A DNA stretch of 64,000 nucleotides, taken from NCBI GenBank assembly GCA_019671005.1, contig CM033745.1:39105834-39169833 (forward strand), given 5' to 3'. The notes beneath the pieces are model-generated. The model saw nothing but the letters and a program-made list of their open reading frames with translations. It did not search any database and had not been told where the DNA came from. The stretch's first letter is position 1; each line of letters starts with the position of its first letter. The DNA comes from Hibiscus mutabilis (taxonomy: Eukaryota > Streptophyta > Magnoliopsida > Malvales > Malvaceae). Below are positions 11,518 to 23,760 of the stretch, piece by piece. The position numbers and the translations under genes are program-made.

Positions 11518-13593
11518 TGTCACACCCCGAAAATTGGTCTAGTCGGGGTTAAGTTCTGGTGATCGAATATTTTGTACCGGTTGTGTAAATTGCTCAACCT
11601 TGTACCTAATTTGAAGCAATAAAGGTTATTCGGGCTAACCGTATCAGTTTATTATTATTATATTAAAAAAAGATAAATATCATGAAGGGGAGCCCACGGC
11701 TAATTCCTTTAATTGAAGGAATCAATCATGAGCTCCCCCACGTTAGGGGAAGACATGGCACAAGGTGGCGTCAATTGCCACCACGGGGGTAAGGCTTAGG
11801 GGAATTATGCCCAAAATGTACCACAACTCTAAGCCTTCGTGGAGCATGAAGAAAGCTCATGGGAGGCCGGCTCATTACATATAAATGGGGGGGATTGTGC
11901 GCAAGAAGCAGGGAGAAAAATAAGAAACAAATCAATTTAGTGATAGGGTGGTAAGCTTAAGTTTTTCAGTTTAAACAATTCAAGTCCTTGTTATCGATCG
12001 ACTCGAGAGGTTGATAAAGAATAGCAGTCATCCCTTCTGAAAGCCAAGGATAAACGCACTGCTATCCGAGAGTCTTAAAAGCATCTGGTTGTCGAGGTAA
12101 GTGTAGGTGTGTCAAGGGATAGGCTCGGTGCCATCCTGTTGCATTATTTTGTGATTATGTTTGTTTTGTTTAAGGGCTCACGTATAGCAACTATGTCGAA
12201 TTCGATTAGCAAATCCGGTAAGTTCCTTGCATTGCTTTGATATGTGCAAACATGACTATGATATGCTACATGTATGTGATATATGAAAAAGATATGAAAT
12301 GTTACATGATATGGAGCTAAGGCTCATTCTGATATTTGATATGACATGATTTGAAAAATTTATGGACTATGTGAATTTGTGCAATTATGGACATTGGATA
12401 CAATTGGCATGTCATAGGATTATTGGGATCGATTAAGTAAGAGAGGACTATGATCCAGGGCTACGGCCTATATGTGGGGGAAATAAGGTCGGTTGTGTAA
12501 GAGATATATCTCTAGAGCTACAGCTCAAGGGCTACGGCCCACTTTCTGTTATATGTGTTAGTGTACAGGGGAATCCGTGTATCCAATGGTACCTAATATG
12601 ATATGTGCCTATGAATTATGCTACGACATTATGATTTACGAATTATGCTACGACATTATGATTTATGAATTATGCTACGACATTATGATTATGATATGAA
12701 TATGTGAAATGTAATATGTGATTATGAAAGCATGAGAATATGTGTAATAAGCATGAATTGTGCATAGTATAATATGACTACCTGTATATTTGATTATCAT
12801 GCATTTCGTAATATTAACCATTCATTGTAATTGTTATAACTACCTCACTAGGCTATGTAAGCCTAACATGTGTTTCACATGCATTTTCAGGACCTTGAAC
12901 AATTCTGAGCCTTGATCATGTTGTTACGGTTGCAAGTCACGTCCCTGCCATATATGTATGTTATCTTTTTCTATAAACTCCTAGTGAAGTGGCATATGGT
13001 CCAACTTGTTTTGTATAAGCCTTTCTATGGTTGTATGATGACATGGTAATATGGTTTTGTTGTATGCTTAGAATGACTAGATTTGGATAGGTTAAAATGG
13101 TTAAAATGTCCCTAAATGAGCCTAAGGTGAAAACTTGATAAATGGATTCCGAGCGCCCTAAGATTTGACATACTAATAGAAACATGGTTTATAAGTGTAC
13201 TAGTAAAATTGGGTAACTTTAGTTAAGTCACAGAACTGATTTTTCGTAAAAAAGTCTCAAATTGGTTTAATTGGCTTAGTAATTCGATAGGTTCTAATAA
13301 TGAAACCCTTAAATCAATAATTGGAGAGTTTAATTACAATTGGCAATACAAAATCGAAATAAAATCAATAACTGGTAAAAAATTATAAATTAGTCCCTAA
13401 GGTTAAGAAAAGTGTAAAATTGACCCCAACTCTGATTAAGTTTAGTAACCCATAAAGTGGATATGTCTTAAGAATAATCAATATGATACTTAGATTAGGT
13501 TTTGAACTCTGAAACTTTTTCCGAACCTTTGATTAGTCTTCCGATAACACTATCTGACCCGGATCTCTACCAGACCGAGAAGGGGGTGATACA
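11518..13593 (+). repeat. 5' LTR of the Gypsy element
   Basis: It starts TGTCACACCCCGAAAA and ends GGGGGTGATACA just before the primer site. It matches 17141-19210 along its whole length with scattered substitutions and small indels. It contains a 27-bp tandem repeat (12602-12690) and the motif TACCTCACTAGG at 12841, which recurs in other long LTRs of this window. Confidence 0.9.
12602..12690 (+). repeat. 27-bp tandem repeat, three units
   Basis: The unit ATGAATTATGCTACGACATT plus ATGATTT occurs three times in a row. The same array is in the other LTR at about 18232-18312, so it was already present when the element inserted. Confidence 0.85.
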
Positions 13594-13597
13594 ATTG

Positions 13598-13610
13598 TGG
13601 TATCAGAGCC
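13598..13610 (+). other. Primer binding site (iMet)
   Basis: TGGTATCAGAGCC begins four bases after the LTR end and is complementary to the 3' end of plant initiator methionine tRNA. The following 320 bp contain no gag: the next recognisable coding sequence is the protease tail at 13930. Confidence 0.9.
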
Positions 13611-13929
13611 TAGGTTTAGTCGATTCTATGACTAACCAGGCATCCGTTATGAGTCTGTGTCTACATATGCCACCTAGGAATATATCTGTATATGTTATAT
13701 GTGACTTGCACCTTACACGATTTAAATTCTTTCTGTATGATTAGATCTGAAAATGTTTGCGCCTAATGATAGACGTGTTATAATAGAAACGCGTCCAGGC
13801 TCTACGTATCCCTTTATTAGTGAACCGTTGATTAAAAAAGTATGCTCTAGAATCTGAACCAGTTACTTCTAAGGTTATTGTCTCTAACCTAGTAGGAGAT
13901 AGTGTGGTTATATGATTGATCTGTAAAGC

Positions 13930-16900
13930 TTGTCCTTGAGGATCCAAGGAATCCCATTTTCGACCAATTTGATGGCCTTACCTTTTTATGAGTTTGATCT
14001 TATCATAGGCCTTGATTGGCTAGCTGAGCATCAAGCCTGGGTAGATTGTTCAAAGAAGAAACTGTACCTCTATGGACTCGACAAAGGAGAGCATAACCTT
14101 GATGAAGTCTGAACCCAAGCCTAAAAAGAGTCTCATGTATGCCATGGAGTCTAAGAAAGATTTGAAAATCGAAGACGTACCCGTGGTGAAAGAATTTTTC
14201 GATGTGTTTCCCGATGAACTTCTGGGACTCCCTCCCACCCTTGAAGTAGAATTTGGGATAGAAGTACAACATAGAACTACTTCGGTCTCCACTACTCCGT
14301 ATAGAATGGCTCCAGTGGAGTTGAAGGAGTTAAAAGCTCAAATTCAAGACCTTCAGGATAAGGGGTTCATCCGATCAAGTTCCTCACCCTGGAGAGCACC
14401 GGTTTTGTTCATCAAAAAGAAGGATGGGTCGATGCGTCTATGCATCGACTATCGTCAATTGAATAAAGTGACGATCAAGAACAAGTACCCACTTCTGAGG
14501 ATAGATGACCTCTTTGATCAGTTGAAGGATGCTTCTATCTTTTCCAAGATAGATCTTCGGTCTGGATACTACCAAATGTGGGTAAAGGAGTCTGGCATTC
14601 CAAAGACTGTCTTTTGCACCAGATATGGTCACTATGAATTTCTAGTGATGCCTTTTGGTCTCACGAATGCACCTGCAGTCTTCATGGACCTGATGAAACG
14701 TGTATTCTGACCCTATCTCAATAAGTTTGTGGTTTTCTTCATAGAAGACATTCTGATCTATTCTAAATACTCAGCTTCCCATGAAGAATATTTTCGAATC
14801 GTGCTTCAGACCCTTCAGGAGAAACAGCTCTACGCCAAGTTCAGTAAATGTGAACTATGGCTATCTGAAGTATCCTTTCTTGGCTATGTAATCTCTTCTG
14901 CGGGAATCTAGGTAGACCCAAAGAAGATTCAAGCAATCCTTGATTGGACTTCTCTGAAGAATGTGGGAGAAGTTTGTAGTTTTCTGTGCCTTGCAAGCTA
15001 TTACCATAGATTCGTTAAGAGATTCTCATTGCTTACAGCACCCTTAACGAAGCTTCTCCGCAAAGATACTCTTTTGTATGGACTATTGATCAGCAAAGGA
15101 GTTTCGACCAGCTCAAGCAAGTCCTTACCCATGCCCCTTATGTTAGTGCAACCCGAGTCAGGCAAAGACTTCACTATGTACAGTGATGTATCCCACCAGG
15201 GATTAGGCTGTGTTTTGATGCAATAAGGCAAAGTCATAGCTTATGCCTCACATCAACTCAAGCCTCTTAAGCTAAATTACCCGACTCATAATCTGGAACT
15301 TACCGCAGTTGTGTTTGCTTTGAAAATTTAGCGGCACTATATCTATGGTGAGAAGTGTTATCTCTACACTGATCACAAAAGCTTGAAATATCTCCTAACT
15401 CAGAAAGATTTAAACCTTCGTCAACGCTGATGGATGGAGCTATTGAAAGATTATGATTTAGTCATTGACTACCATCCCGGTAAAGCCAATATGGTGGCTG
15501 GAGCTCTTAGTCGGAAGCCCACTTCTTCTCCGAGATGCTTAAATGCTTACTTCCGACTCAGAAAGCATACCAAATTTTTAGTTGAGCTGAGAGTTCACTA
15601 CACCATTGTATCTCAAATTAAGGCACTCCAAGAAACTGATGAGGAGTTGCAACCCCTTATTGCTAAGGTCAAGGATAGCTCAGATCCTGACTTTGCTTTG
15701 AATTCTGAAGGGTTACTGTGCTTCCGCAACAGCATTTGTGTTCTCGATGATGATGATCTTCGGAACCAAATCCTAAGTGAAGCTCATTCTAGCCTTTTTT
15801 TCTATTCACCCTGGAGCTATCAAAATGTACAAAGATCTGAAGGAAATCTATTGGTGGTCCGGTATGAAGAATGAAATCACGGACTACGTAGCTAGGTGTT
15901 TGACTTAACAACGGGTCAAAGCCGAGAACAAGGTACCTACGAGTCTTCTGCAGCCCCTTGAACTTCCGCAGTGGAAATGGGAGCGTATCACGATGGACTT
16001 CGTAAGTAGTCTACCTTTGACTCTAAAGAAAAATGATGTCATTTGGGTCATTGTGAACCGATTCACCAAGTCTACTCACTTTCTTCCAAAGAATAATGGA
16101 TTTCAGCTTGCCTAAGCTTGCGAAGTTGTACATCCGTGAAGTTATTCGTTTACACGGAATTCTGGTATCTATCATCTCCGATCGTGACCTACAATTTACG
16201 TCCCAGTTTTGGAGGACCTTACACGAGGCCTTGGAACGCGAGTGCATCTTAGCACTGCTTTCCATCCTCAAACTGATGACCAATCTGAAAGAGTTATTCA
16301 GGTAACTCTAAACCCTTCTCTAAGTTAAGTGAATAAGTATTTGTACCAATCATGATTCTTCCTTGTAGATTCTGGAAGATATGCTCCGAGTCTGTGTCAT
16401 TGACTTTGGGAATACGTGGGAGAAATCCATACCCTTGGTTGAGTTTGTATGCAACAATAGTTACCAGGCTTCAATTCAAATGGCTCCGTATGAAGCACTC
16501 TATGGAATGAGGTGTAGAACTCCTCTTTGTTGGACTGAACTCGGTGAAGGTAGGATGCTAGGTCCTGACTTACTTTGAGAAACCGAAGAAAGGACTACCA
16601 TTATCCGTGATCGGCTTAATGCTACCTTCGGCCGACACAAGTCCTATGCAGATCTGGGCAGGAGAGATATTCAGTACGAGGTTGGTGAGAAGGTCTTCCT
16701 CAAATTATCTTCGTGGAAGAAGAGTCTTCGTTTCGGAAAGAAATGAAAGCTAAGTCCCCGCTTCATTGTCCATTCGAGGTGATTGAAAAGATTAGACCTA
16801 TTGCCTACCGATTAGCCATCCCTGAAGAGTTAAGTCAGATTCACAACGTCTTCCATGTATCTATGCTACGGAAGTATCGGTCAGATCCTTCCCATGTGAT

Positions 16901-17085
16901 TGAACCAGAGTCTGTGGAAATCCAATCTAATCTGACGTACGAGGAAGAACTTGTTCAGATCCTCGCACGAGAGACCAAGAGGCTTCGTAACAAGATTGTG
17001 CCCTTAATAAAGGTTTTGTGGTAAAGTCATTCTGTTGAAGGGGCAACATGGGAACCCGAGAAAACAATGCAAAAATAGTATCCTC
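13930..17085 (+). pseudogene. Gypsy pol pseudogene: protease tail, RT, RNase H, integrase, chromodomain
   Basis: Domains in order: protease C-terminus (LIIGLDWLAEHQAWVDC, about 13990-14055); reverse transcriptase (LCIDYRQLNKVTIKNKYPL near 14440, FGLTNAP near 14655), with the catalytic FIDD changed to FIED near 14740; RNase H (about 15130-15500); integrase zinc-binding and core (about 15780-16560); and C-terminal domain plus chromodomain (about 16690-17085, LIKVLW...ATWEPE). Gag and most of the protease are gone. Stops lie at 14708, 14909, 15225, 15329, 15428 and later, many explicable as C-to-T decay of Arg or Gln codons. After about 16560 the frame shifts repeatedly. A 67-bp intron-like insert breaks the integrase. 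Confidence 0.9.
16302..16368 (+). other. Intron-like insert in the integrase
   Basis: The integrase text ERVIQ ends with CAG at 16301. A 67-bp stretch then begins GTAACT and ends TTCTTCCTTGTAG, after which ATTCTGGAAGATATG (ILEDM) resumes in the same frame. The insert is AT-rich with a pyrimidine run before AG, as in plant introns. Its length is not a multiple of three. Two other Gypsy copies here (2660-2690 and 41735-41755) read straight through this site, so it is element-specific. Confidence 0.7.
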
Positions 17086-17128
17086 ATCTGTTCGCCTAAA
17101 GTGAAAATTCAATGATGAATTTTTCTTA

Positions 17129-17140
17129 AAGGGGGAGAGT
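17129..17140 (+). other. Polypurine tract
   Basis: AAAGGGGGAGAGT lies immediately before the 3' LTR start TGTCACACCCC at 17141. This is the usual plus-strand primer of plant chromoviruses. Confidence 0.85.
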
Positions 17141-19210
17141 TGTCACACCCCGAAAACTGGTCTAGTCGTGTTAAGTTCTGGTGATCAAATATTTTGTACC
17201 AGTTGTGTAAATTGCTCCTAATTTGAAGCAATAAAGGTTATTCAGGCTAACCGTATCAGTTTATTATTATTATTATTATTATAAAAAAAGATAAATGTCA
17301 TAAAAGGGGGCCCACAGCTAATTCCTTCAATTGAAGGAATCGGCCATGAGATCCCCCACGTTGGGGGAAGACATGGCACAAGGTGGCGTCAATTGCCATC
17401 ACGTGGGCAAGGCTTAGAGGCATTATGCCCAGAATGTGCCATGGCTCCAAGCCTTCGTGGAGCATGAAGAAAGCTCATGGGAGGCCAGCTCATTACATAT
17501 AAATGAGAGGATTGTGAGCAAGAAGCAGGGAGAAAAATAAGGAACATATTGGTTCAGTGATAGGGTGGTAAGCTCGAGTTTTTCGGTTTAATAAATTTGA
17601 GTCCTTGCTATCGATCGACTCAAGAGGTTGATAAAGAACAACCATCATCCCTTCCGAAAGCCAAGGATAAAGGCGCTATTATCCGAGAGTCTTAAAAGCA
17701 TCGGGTTGTCGAGGTGAGTGTAGTTGTGTCAAGGGATAGGCTCGATGTCATCCCGTTGCATTATTTTGTGATTATGTTTGTATTTGTTTAAGGGCTCACG
17801 TAGAGCAACTATGCCGAATTCGATTGGCAAATCCGGTAAGTGCCTTGCATTGCTTTGACATGTGCAAACATGACTATGATATGCTACACGTGTGTGATAT
17901 ATGAAAATGATATGAAATGTTACATGATATGGAGCTAATACTCATTTTGATATTTGATATGATATGATTCGAAAAATTTATAGACTATGTGAATTTGTGC
18001 AATTATGGACATTGGATACAATTGGTATGTCATAGGATTATTGAACTCGGTTAAGTAAGGGAGGACTACGATCCAGGGCTACGGCCTATATGTGGGGAAA
18101 ATAAGGTTAGCTGTGTAAGGGATATTTCTCCGGAGCTACGGCTCAAGGGCTACGGCCCACTCTCCGTTATTATATGTGTTGGTGTACAGGGGAATCCGTG
18201 TATCCAATGGTCCATAATATGATATGTGCCTATGAATTATGCTACGACATTATGATTTATGAATTATGCTACGACATTATGATTTATGAATTATGCTACG
18301 ACATTATGATTATGATATGAACATGTAAAATGTAATATGTGAATATGAAAGCATGAGAATATGTATAATAAGCATGAATTGTGCATAGTATAATATGACT
18401 ACCTGTATATTTGATTATCATACATTTCGTAATATTAATCATTCATTGAAATTATTATAACCTCACTAGGCTATGTAAGTCTAACATGTGTGTCACGTGC
18501 ATTTTTAGGACCTTGAACAATTTCGAGCCTTGATCATGTTGTTGCGATTGCAAGTCACGTCCCTACCATATATGTATGTTATCTTTTGCTATAAACTCCT
18601 AGTGAAGTGGCATATGGTCCAACTTGTTTTGTATAAGCCTTTCTATTGTTGTATAATGACTTGGTAATATGGTTTTGTTGTATGCTTAGAATGACTAGAT
18701 TTGGATAGGTTAAAATGGTTAAAAAGTGCCTAAATGAGCCTAAGGTGAAAACTTGGTAAATGGATTCCGAACGCCCTAAGATTTGACATACTAATAGAAA
18801 CATGGTTTATAAGTGTACTAGTAAAATTGAGTAACTTTAGTTAAGTCAGAGAACTGATATTTTGTAAAAAGTCTCAAATTGGTTTAATTGGCTTAGTAAT
18901 TCGATAGGTTCTAATAATGAAACCCTTAAATCAATAATTGGAGAGTTTAATTACAATTGGTAATACGAAATCTGAATAAAATCAATAACTGGTAAAAATT
19001 TACAAATTAGTCCCTAAGGTTAAGAAAAGTGTAAAATTGACCCCAACTCCGATTAAGTTTAGTAACCCATAAAGTGGATAAGTCTTAAGAATAATCAATA
19101 TAATACTTAGATTAGGTTTTGAACTCTAAAACTTTTTCCGAACCTTCGATTAGTCTTCCAATAACACTATCCGACCCGGATCTCTACCAGACCGGGAAGG
19201 GGGTATTACA
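17141..19210 (+). repeat. 3' LTR of the Gypsy element
   Basis: It starts TGTCACACCCCGAAAACTGG and ends GGGGGTATTACA, matching 11518-13593. It lacks a short segment of the first copy near 17215 and has a longer TTA run near 17264-17280. Confidence 0.9.
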
Positions 19211-19793
19211 ATGGGTACGTAAAGACCCGATGAGCTCATCAAGCTTGAGCTCCTTCAAGTTTTTTAGCTTCGATGATTGTCATCTTCTTTGACTCCCATG
19301 ATCCGGAAAGTGAATAAATCAACTTTCATACAAGTTTGTCTTCTGAAATCTCCTCTTCAAATCCTTTTAGCTCATTGACGACCGTGGAGAAACGGTCGAA
19401 CATACTCTTGATGTCTTCATCTGGGCTCATCTTGAAGTTTTCGTAGTTGAGGTTGAATAGACCAATCTTTGTCTCTTTCACTTCATTTGTACCTTCATGG
19501 ATCACTTCAAGCTTGTCTCAAACCTCATTGGCACTCTCTAAAAAAGAGACTTTGGCATATTCTTTCGGGCCAAGTGCACAAAAGATGATGTGCAAGGCCT
19601 TCGCATTGAGCTTCATCTTCTTGCGATCATCCGCACTCTATTCCGCCTTTCTTCTTTGTGGAATGAACGGGCCATCGAGCATAATGTCCCAAAGATGATA
19701 GTCTTTGGCTCTCAAGAAGAACATCATCATATTATTCCAATAGGAGTAGTTGGCACCGTCGAAGTAGGGTGGCTTGTCAATGGATTGTGCCAT
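19211..19793 (-). pseudogene. Copia gag, N-terminal half (UBN2-like)
   Basis: On the minus strand a start at 19793 gives MAQSIDKPPYFDGANYSYWN, the conserved opening of Copia gag. It is followed by MFFLRAKDYHLWDIM, ADDRKKMKLNAKALHIIFCAL, an EGTNEVKETKI helix and ending ELKLDELIGSLRT. Two stops (near 19637 and 19526) lie within it, and one later. The frame passes into the Gypsy element at 19210 and resumes at 11517. The primer binding site lies about 80 bases upstream of the start, a normal leader length. Confidence 0.8.
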
Positions 19794-19871
19794 GAATACC
19801 GATTGAAGTGTAGGATCAATCGAGCCTCCTAGATCGTCTCAATAGGTGGTGAAACCTCTCGATTGATCCTC

Positions 19872-19883
19872 GCTCTGATACCA
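19872..19883 (-). other. Primer binding site (iMet) of the gag-only Copia element
   Basis: The minus strand reads TGGTATCAGAGC, a perfect match to the initiator tRNA complement. It lies 11 bases from the LTR end taken at 19895, a slightly wide spacing, so the LTR edge may be a few bases nearer. Confidence 0.85.
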
Positions 19884-19894
19884 ATTAAAGAACC

Positions 19895-20888
19895 TGATAT
19901 CCTCAATTGATTTGCTTGTTAAGTGGTGGAGAAGATTGATTTTGGGTGATGGTGGTGGAAGCAAAAAATAAAAAGATTAACACAAAAATTTAGAGTGGTT
20001 CAGCTTTCTAATCAAAGCCTACATCCACTACCTTAGCTTCCCTACTAAGAATTTCCAAATTCACTAGAATTTCTTCCCTTTTTCAAGGCTTAGGAGGCAA
20101 CCCTTACAACCTAGACTTAAACCACTAAGTCTAGCATCTAAAGCTTTCTACCCAAAGCCTTGGGAACCTCTCTTTACAAGAGAAATTGAAGCAAACTGAA
20201 ATCCCTCTCACAAGGCATGTGTTTGCACTCTAAAGCTCTCACTCAATCCTAACACTTGAGCATACATTGACAATTTAGCTCACAAGTGTTTGCATATACA
20301 AAAGATTGAAATTAGAGTACTAAGACATGTTTTCAATCAAAGAATGTTGGCTTGTTGTTTCATTGTCTTTCATAAATGCTTGGAGGTGTCTTTTAAATCT
20401 TCTAACAACCTCATGGTCGTTATTAGCCATTGGGGGTTGTTAAGAGCCATTGGGGACTTCTTTTCCTGCCATAAATGCACTTCTGCAGCAGGGCGTATCG
20501 GTACACGTGTTCTGGTATCGATACGGTCCTAAAATAGAAAGAGCCGTTGGAGCAGTTAAAGCATAGGGGTATCGGTACGCATTGAGGCATATCGATACGA
20601 CCCCTTCTGTATCGGTACGGCTAAGCCTGTATCGGTACGAGTTTTCGCTACTGGAAAATCACTGTAGCTAAAACCCTTAAAGTTATCGATACGGTGTTGT
20701 GCCGTATTAGTACGGGCTGAGAAAATGGCTAGTTTAGCTATTTAAAATCATTTTAAAACATGTCAAAAGCCTTAGAAACATTTTCAAACATATTTTCAAG
20801 TTGTTGGACTTTAATACAAGTTTACAAATTATTCAAATAAGTCCAAAAATATTTTTCAAATTATTATATCAAAACAAATATCCTAACA
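19895..20888 (-). repeat. 5' LTR of the gag-only Copia element
   Basis: It matches 9205-10197. On the minus strand it begins TGTTAGGATATTTG at 20888. GTATCGATAC-like decamers run from 20498 to about 20712. Confidence 0.85.
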
Positions 20889-22085
20889 AGTACTCTAAAA
20901 AATAAATCTCATTATGAATTGTTATATGATCAGCTTCAGGATTACATGCATCTAAAGGTTTTTGTTTTTATGTTGTGTTTACTCTACATGCGTATAGGAT
21001 AAGTTTTCTGAATGAGCTTTGCCTTTCATTTTTATTGGTTATGCTCTTGGTATGAAAGGATACAAGTTTTATTGCCATTGACGAAGGCAAATGGAATGAC
21101 TTGACACCCCAAATATTTTAAAATATATTATAAATAATATATATATATTGACATCATTTTAAAAATAAATTTTACACCGTTTTAAAAAATATTTAAACCA
21201 TTTAAAAAAATTGACATCATAATTTGGCTTCACTCATTTTTAATAAATATGAGTTAATACCCAAAATTTTAACATAACTTAAATTTTTTAGTTTCACCCT
21301 ACAAACTCGTATCATTGTGGTTTTATGAGATGTTGTCTTCCATGAAAAACTATTCCCTTTCCATATTAGCATAAGTTATGATCATCTTATTGATCTTTTT
21401 CACAATGTTTCCTTGTCCACTGTCATGACTGATTCTCCACACATTCCTGAACCTCAAGTTGTGCCATTGCCATACATATCTGAACCTCAAGATATGCCTG
21501 AGCCTCAAATACTTGAACTTTTAACTTTTATATGAGCCATATATGTACGAACCAACTGTGATTTCTCAAGGTCATCTTGGACTACTTAACAATATTATTG
21601 TAATAGTACATAATCAACTTCTTCATGTTGTTATCCCATTAAGCATTATCTTTCAACATCAAAATTGTCTCCTAAATATAGTACCTTCATAGCAAACATT
21701 TCATATGCTTATGAGCCTTCCATTTATCATCAAACAATCAAGTTCCCTATTTGGAGAACTGCAATGAATGAAGAATTACAAGCTATGAAATCTCTTCAGA
21801 ATGGTTCACGGTTCCCTTACGAGAAGGAAAGAAAGCAATAGATTGCAACTGGGTTAATCGCATCAAATATAAAGTTGATGACACTATTGATATATACAAG
21901 ACTCATTTAGTAGCCAAAGGTTTTATCCAAGTTGAAGGTATTGATTGCAATGATATTTTTTCATCAGTAACGAAAATGACTTCTATTAAAGTGTTAGTTG
22001 CTCTTGCTGCTGTTAATAATTGGCATCTTCTACAACTTGATGTTAATAATTCTTTTCTTAACGGATTTTGATGTGAACAAATAAT
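20889..22085 (+). pseudogene. Copia integrase/reverse transcriptase fragment
   Basis: Right after the LTR the plus strand reads KNKSHYELLYDQLQDYMHLK, the end of a Copia integrase. Further pieces in shifting frames are FIFIGYALGMKGYKFYC (about 21030-21085) and DVVFHEKLFPFH (about 21325-21365). Reverse transcriptase follows: FPIWRTAMNEELQAM near 21740, a KKAI-CNWVN piece, VAKGFIQVEGIDCNDIFS near 21910 and LLQLDVNNSFLNG near 22030. Homology stops about 22085, so the catalytic YVDD region, RNase H and LTRs are missing. About 220 bp of AT-rich sequence (21092-21312) interrupts it and may be a small insertion. No frame is intact. Confidence 0.75.
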
Positions 22086-23760
22086 GTTGTCATAAGTGTA
22101 CAAGCATACACGTCGTTATCAAGTACTAACAATAAATTGTGCCAAGTATCGATCTCAAAAAGAATTTACCAAATGTAATTGCTACTATAGGTGCAAAGAA
22201 AGTAAAAGAGGATAAAGGATTGTGGGATGTGATTGAGGTTTAGAACAGAAAGAAAAATAAGAAGATTGTGCAAACAAATGGCAATGGTGAAGATGTAATG
22301 CAATGGTAAACTTAGCTACTCTCATGGTGTTGATATCCACTTTCATCAATGATCTATAACCCACAATGTGGCCACACTAAACTTTGACACCTGTTACTAG
22401 TAGGGTATATCCCTCTCAGAACTTACCACATAACTATAAGTATCTCACTCTAGAGCTAATCTATTCTCACTAATGTAGTGGCTAAAAGGATCTCTTGATC
22501 TAACATGGTCCCTCGACTTGGCCACTAGCTAACAATATGTTTCCCTTCACTTTCTCAAGCTATGATGCAAATCACAATAAGCCATTTTTGATAATATGTG
22601 CCCACACTCCATAAAGTCGAAACAGAATAATAAAGCGACAAAAAAAATAAAATAGATCATATCATAAAAAAACATGTGCTCTCGCACTCATAAAAGATAT
22701 CTAAATAAACTTTAATAACATCCAAAGCTTAAACAAAGTAAAAAAGAAGAGTTGAGAAATCTCTTGAAATCACTCTCTTTACAAAAACACTCAAGAGCAA
22801 GCTAAGGTTGGCCCAATTGAGCTCCAACAACTCGACGACATCACACTTTTGAGGATCTTAAGCTTCCATGGGCTCTTCTCTTTAAATCACCACGGATGAG
22901 CTCAAGGATGAAGATGACTATGGTTGGAAGAAAAGTTAAGAGGAATTGCATGTGATAAGGTGAGAGAAAATTGAATTTTTTAAACCTCCTTTTCCTTGGC
23001 CTCTTGCATCTTTTTAACGCCCTTTTTACTCTAGTTTTAAAGCTTTGGCCAATAGAATTTTATTCTAAAATGAAGTCCAAAGGCTATAATCAATATCCCA
23101 ATTACCCGAACGGCTAAAAGTCAATGATGGGTATAAAATCAAGTATCCAAAGTTGCTTCAACAACTAATCATCAAATCTAAAACATTCAAGCACACATCT
23201 AACAATCTTTGAGCCATTATTGTAAAATCTTGTAAACCCACTTAAATTTCATTTGTTTCCATTTTATTCAAGTTTTAAAATTAGAATAAAAAGATATCTG
23301 TCAACACTGGGTATCGGCACACGGGGACGAGTATCGGTACCTGCTTTAAGAAGTCGTATCGATACCGATTTTGCTCACTAGAATCCTTGAAAGTTTTGCA
23401 CAAAAAGTCATATCGATATGCCTATGAGGATATCAATACGCGTTTACTGATTTTCAAAGTTATAATTCCAATAAACTGACAAGGTAACGGTCAAAAATTT
23501 ATTACAAAAATTTACAAAATCTTTAACCCCGTACTGGTATACATGAAACCAACCTGATACTCGAAGACAATTTTGGTTACCAGGTTTGAAGGGTGTACCG
23601 ATACGGCTACACCTATATCGATACCCTATAGTTAATAAGTATAAAACGAAATTCCAGTAACTAAAAATGTACGGGTACGACCTTAGGCGTATCGGTACTC
23701 CTGCACTAAATTAGCTATTTTTTAGTATCAAACACTTAAAAAAATTTTGGGTATAATATT
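22086..23760. repeat. Unclassified repeat-like sequence with GTATCGATAC-type decamers
   Basis: No coding domain is seen. The start (CAAGCATACACGTCG...AAGTATCGATCTC) resembles sequence common in plant LTR-element interiors, but the family is not identified. Between 23311 and 23696 there are about ten decamers related to GTATCGATAC, the same motif as in the Copia LTRs at 9798 and 20498. It is probably part of a related decayed element. Confidence 0.35.

Larger units (their letters stand above)
11518..19210 (+). mobile_element. Tekay-like Gypsy chromovirus, complete ends, gag deleted
   Basis: LTRs at 11518-13593 and 17141-19210 flank a 3.5-kb interior with primer site, partial protease, reverse transcriptase, RNase H, integrase and chromodomain, then a purine tract. 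It is inserted in the gag gene of the minus-strand Copia element. The five bases outside the LTRs (AAGGA left, ATGGG right) are only partly alike, so the target duplication is decayed or one edge is misplaced. The gag frame resumes in phase on the other side, which supports insertion here. It is defective through the gag deletion, stops and frameshifts. Confidence 0.85.
9205..20888 (-). mobile_element. Gag-only Copia element (TR-GAG type), split by a nested Gypsy element
   Basis: Two closely similar LTRs of about 993 bp (9205-10197 and 19895-20888) flank an interior that, without the nested Gypsy at 11518-19210, is only about 2.0 kb. On the minus strand the order is 5' LTR, primer site (19872-19883), gag (19793 down to 10736), about 540 bp without a domain, purine tract, 3' LTR. 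No protease, integrase, reverse transcriptase or RNase H is present, so it would need enzymes from a relative. The long coiled-coil gag tail resembles Sirevirus-type Copia gag proteins, but the clade is inferred. Target duplications are not clear. Confidence 0.8.

Noticed and set aside
12602..12690. CRISPR-like array
   Set aside because: Three contiguous 27-bp units without spacers, inside a plant LTR.
19447..19832. Plus-strand open frames in the Copia gag region
   Set aside because: They are antisense shadows of the minus-strand gag, which has clear UBN2-type motifs.
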